Assembly (NCBI GenBank): GCA_025356635.1
Contig: JANXRY010000008.1
Span: 1 to 64,000 of the forward strand
Reading direction: 5' to 3'
DNA length: 64,000 nt
DNA from: Gammaproteobacteria bacterium
GTDB taxonomy: Bacteria > Pseudomonadota > Gammaproteobacteria > Xanthomonadales > Xanthomonadaceae
The translations under genes were made by a program, and so were the position numbers. The notes beneath the pieces are model-generated. The model searched no databases. It was not told the DNA's origin and saw only the letters and a list, made by a program, of their open reading frames with translations. Position 1 is the first letter of the stretch, and the number at the start of each line of letters is the position of its first letter. Shown here piece by piece: positions 61,962 through 64,000 of this stretch.

Positions 61962-64000
61962 ATGCAACCGTCAAGTCGAGTTACCCAGATACGCAATCAC
62001 CGGCCGGGCCTGACCAAGCTGCCTTTGGCAGCCGCCATCTGCTTCGCCATCAGCTCGGCTGCGTTTGCGCAGAGTACCGAAACGCCCGCGCCCGCTACAC
62101 CGGCCGCCAAGCCGGCGCCCGCCGGCACTCGGCCGGCGCACGAACTTGGCACCGTTACGGTGACCGCGCAAAAGCGCGAGGAAAACCTGCAGGCAGTACC
62201 GATCAGCATCGAGGCCCTGGGCCAGGTCAAGCTCGATCAGATGAACGTCACCAATTTCAGCCAGGCGGTGGCCTTGCTGCCTTCTCTGTCTTTCGACAAA
62301 GGCGAAGGTGGCTCGACGACTCCGTACATTCGCGGCGTGGCCAGTGGCGAGAACGGCAATCACTCCGGGCCGCAGCCCAGCGTCGGCGTCTATCTTGATG
62401 AACAACCGATCACTACGATCGGTGGCTTGCTGGACGTGCATGCCTACGACATTGACCGGGTCGAATCTCTTTCCGGGCCGCAAGGAACTTTGTATGGCGC
62501 CAGCTCGCAGGCCGGCACACTGCGCATCATCACCAAGAAGCCAGACCCGAGCGGCTTTGCCGCCGGCTACTCGTTTGAGCTGAACTCCATCAGTCACGGC
62601 GGTAATGGCCATATCGCCGAAGGCTACCTCAACGCTCCGATCTCCGACCACGCCGCAATCCGCATTGTCGCCTGGGACCAGTACGACGCCGGCTACATCG
62701 ACAATGTCTTTGGAACCCGGACTTTCCCGGGTTGGGATGCCGACTCCGGCGGTCATGGCACGATCGACAATGCTGCGGTCGCCAAGAATAATTACAACGA
62801 CGTCACCACTCGTGGCGCCCGCGCCGCGCTGAAACTGGACTTCGGCGAAAACTGGACGGTCACGCCAACGATCATGACCCAGAGCCAGTTGACCCATGGC
62901 AATTTCTCGACGGACCCTGTGCTCGGCGATCTGAAGATCCAGAAGTGGTATCCCGAGAAATATGACGACAAGTTCACCCAGGCCGCACTGACGGTACAGG
63001 GCAAGATCGGCAATTTCGACCTCACCTACGCCTACACCCACCTCAAGCGCGATATCGACAGCGATTCCGACTACAGCGACTACGCGTTCTGGTACGACGC
63101 CTATTACCACGCCTACGGTTACACCAATTATTTTACCGATGACAATGGCAATTTCATCAACCCCTCGCAGCTAATCCATGGCGTGGACAATTTCCGTAAT
63201 TCCAGCCACGAACTGCGTATCTCGTCACCGCAGGACAATCGCTTTCGCGTTCTTTTTGGTTACTTCTGGCAACAGCAGGAACACAAGATCCTTCAGCGGT
63301 ATTCCACTGCCGGCGATCTGAATTCAAATCTGGAGGTTACCGGCTGGCCCGATACGATTTGGCTGACCAATCAACTGCGCAAGGATCACGACGAAGCGTT
63401 TTTTGGCGAGATGTCGTTCGACTTTACCGACAAGCTCACCGCCACCGCCGGCATGCGTTTCTACAAATACGACAACAGTTTGAAGGGCTTCTTCGGGTTC
63501 AACGCGAACGCGCCACTGGGCTACAAGTATGGCGAGGCCCTGTGCTTTTCGCCTGAACAATTCCAAGGCTCGCCTTGCGTCAATCTCGACGATTCGGTCA
63601 AGAAGAGCGACCACATCGGCCGCTTCAACCTGACCTACAAGATCAACGATACCAAGTTGATCTACTTGACCTGGTCGGAAGGCTTCCGTCCCGGTGGCGT
63701 CAATCGCAGCAACCCGAGCGGCCAGTCGCCGGCTTATCTGCCCGATATCCTGACCAACTATGAGTTCGGCTGGAAAACCAGCTGGTTCGACAACCAGCTC
63801 ACCTTCAATGGTTCGGTCTTCCAGGAAAACTGGCAAGACGTGCAGTTCGGCTTCATTCCCCCGGGCGGCGCCGGCCTGACCATCATCCGCAACGCCGGCA
63901 CCGCCCGGATTCGCGGTTTCGAGGCCGACCTGAACTGGGCGGTAAGCTACAACTTCACTCTCTCAGGCGGCATTTCCCTTTACGACGCCAAACTGACCTC
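61962..64000 (+). CDS. TonB-dependent outer-membrane receptor (3' end outside window)
   Basis: From ATG 61962, with GGGAGGG upstream, 679 codons are open to the right edge. The protein has a signal peptide (LAAAICFAISSAAFAQ) and a Pro-Ala-rich segment. A plug domain follows, beginning TVTAQKREENLQ with TPYIRGVAS, VGVYLDEQPI, DIDRVESLSGPQGTLYGASS and AGTLRIITKKP. The beta-barrel begins at about residue 200 (IRIVAWDQYDAGY, YLTWSEGFRPGGVNRSNP). It imports an iron complex, glycan fragment or other ligand; the ligand cannot be told. It follows the TPR-sulfotransferase by 64 bases without a terminator and may be co-transcribed. Confidence 0.93.
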   Translation, partial: MQPSSRVTQIRNHRPGLTKLPLAAAICFAISSAAFAQSTETPAPATPAAKPAPAGTRPAHELGTVTVTAQKREENLQAVPISIEALGQVKLDQMNVTNFSQAVALLPSLSFDKGEGGSTTPYIRGVASGENGNHSGPQPSVGVYLDEQPITTIGGLLDVHAYDIDRVESLSGPQGTLYGASSQAGTLRIITKKPDPSGFAAGYSFELNSISHGGNGHIAEGYLNAPISDHAAIRIVAWDQYDAGYIDNVFGTRTFPGWDADSGGHGTIDNAAVAKNNYNDVTTRGARAALKLDFGENWTVTPTIMTQSQLTHGNFSTDPVLGDLKIQKWYPEKYDDKFTQAALTVQGKIGNFDLTYAYTHLKRDIDSDSDYSDYAFWYDAYYHAYGYTNYFTDDNGNFINPSQLIHGVDNFRNSSHELRISSPQDNRFRVLFGYFWQQQEHKILQRYSTAGDLNSNLEVTGWPDTIWLTNQLRKDHDEAFFGEMSFDFTDKLTATAGMRFYKYDNSLKGFFGFNANAPLGYKYGEALCFSPEQFQGSPCVNLDDSVKKSDHIGRFNLTYKINDTKLIYLTWSEGFRPGGVNRSNPSGQSPAYLPDILTNYEFGWKTSWFDNQLTFNGSVFQENWQDVQFGFIPPGGAGLTIIRNAGTARIRGFEADLNWAVSYNFTLSGGISLYDAKLT

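Overview
The window is a GC-rich, densely packed chromosomal segment whose gene content points to a gammaproteobacterium of the Xanthomonadales/Lysobacterales group, perhaps near Rhodanobacteraceae. The pointers are a XanB2-type chorismatase, a complete oleABCD olefin cluster, an sX13-like small RNA directly after polA, a TPR-sulfotransferase next to a TonB-dependent receptor, and the yibN-secB-gpsA order. This assignment comes from gene content and order only; no database was searched. No tRNA, rRNA, CRISPR array or intact insertion sequence was found, and no gene-free stretch exceeds about 300 bases.

Left part (1-20 kb). The 3' end of polA is followed by a three-hairpin C-rich small RNA, then hemF, xanB2, xthA and a broken cytochrome b561 gene. 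An accessory patch follows: a four-gene translationally coupled run (membrane protein, SET-domain protein, DUF2156 acyltransferase-like protein, truncated second SET-domain gene) interrupted by a type II toxin-antitoxin pair. After that come oligopeptidase A, a cNMP-patatin protein, an aldehyde dehydrogenase, a decayed higBA module, a gamma-carbonic-anhydrase-like protein, aroE, hemB, a GAF-GAF-GGDEF-EAL protein and an NAD-dependent reductase.

Middle (20-37 kb). rsmG-parA-parB leads into a GT2 glycosyltransferase and a LABNDP protein, then rpmB-rpmG. AbrB-Doc and MazEF modules flank an MBOAT O-acyltransferase with a coupled SGNH-like partner. A desaturase-acs operon diverges from mutM. An ECF sigma factor sits beside a large TPR-containing Ser/Thr kinase.

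A long minus-strand run (45.2-36.8 kb) carries oleA-oleB-oleC-oleD-ubiJ-ubiB-truC-tdk. The first six genes overlap by 4 bases at nearly every junction, so long-chain olefin synthesis is physically coupled to ubiquinone accessory genes. Two palindromic repeats have entered this operon, one inside the oleC reading frame and one between oleB and oleC.

Right part (45-64 kb). An M16 peptidase and DUF4156 lipoprotein pair and trmL precede a small accessory island (50.2-52.7 kb). The island is marked by three copies of a palindromic repeat and holds a broken GIY-YIG gene, a histone-deacetylase-family hydrolase, a small membrane protein and an intact higBA. Then come gpsA, secB, a rhodanese, a SulP transporter and a thioesterase on the minus strand, and hemD-hemX-hemY (hemY unusually short), the TPR-sulfotransferase and the start of a TonB-dependent receptor on the plus strand. 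A recurring theme is promoters whose -10 box lies about 6 bases before the start codon, which predicts leaderless mRNAs for all four toxin-antitoxin modules other than abrB-doc and probably for mutM.
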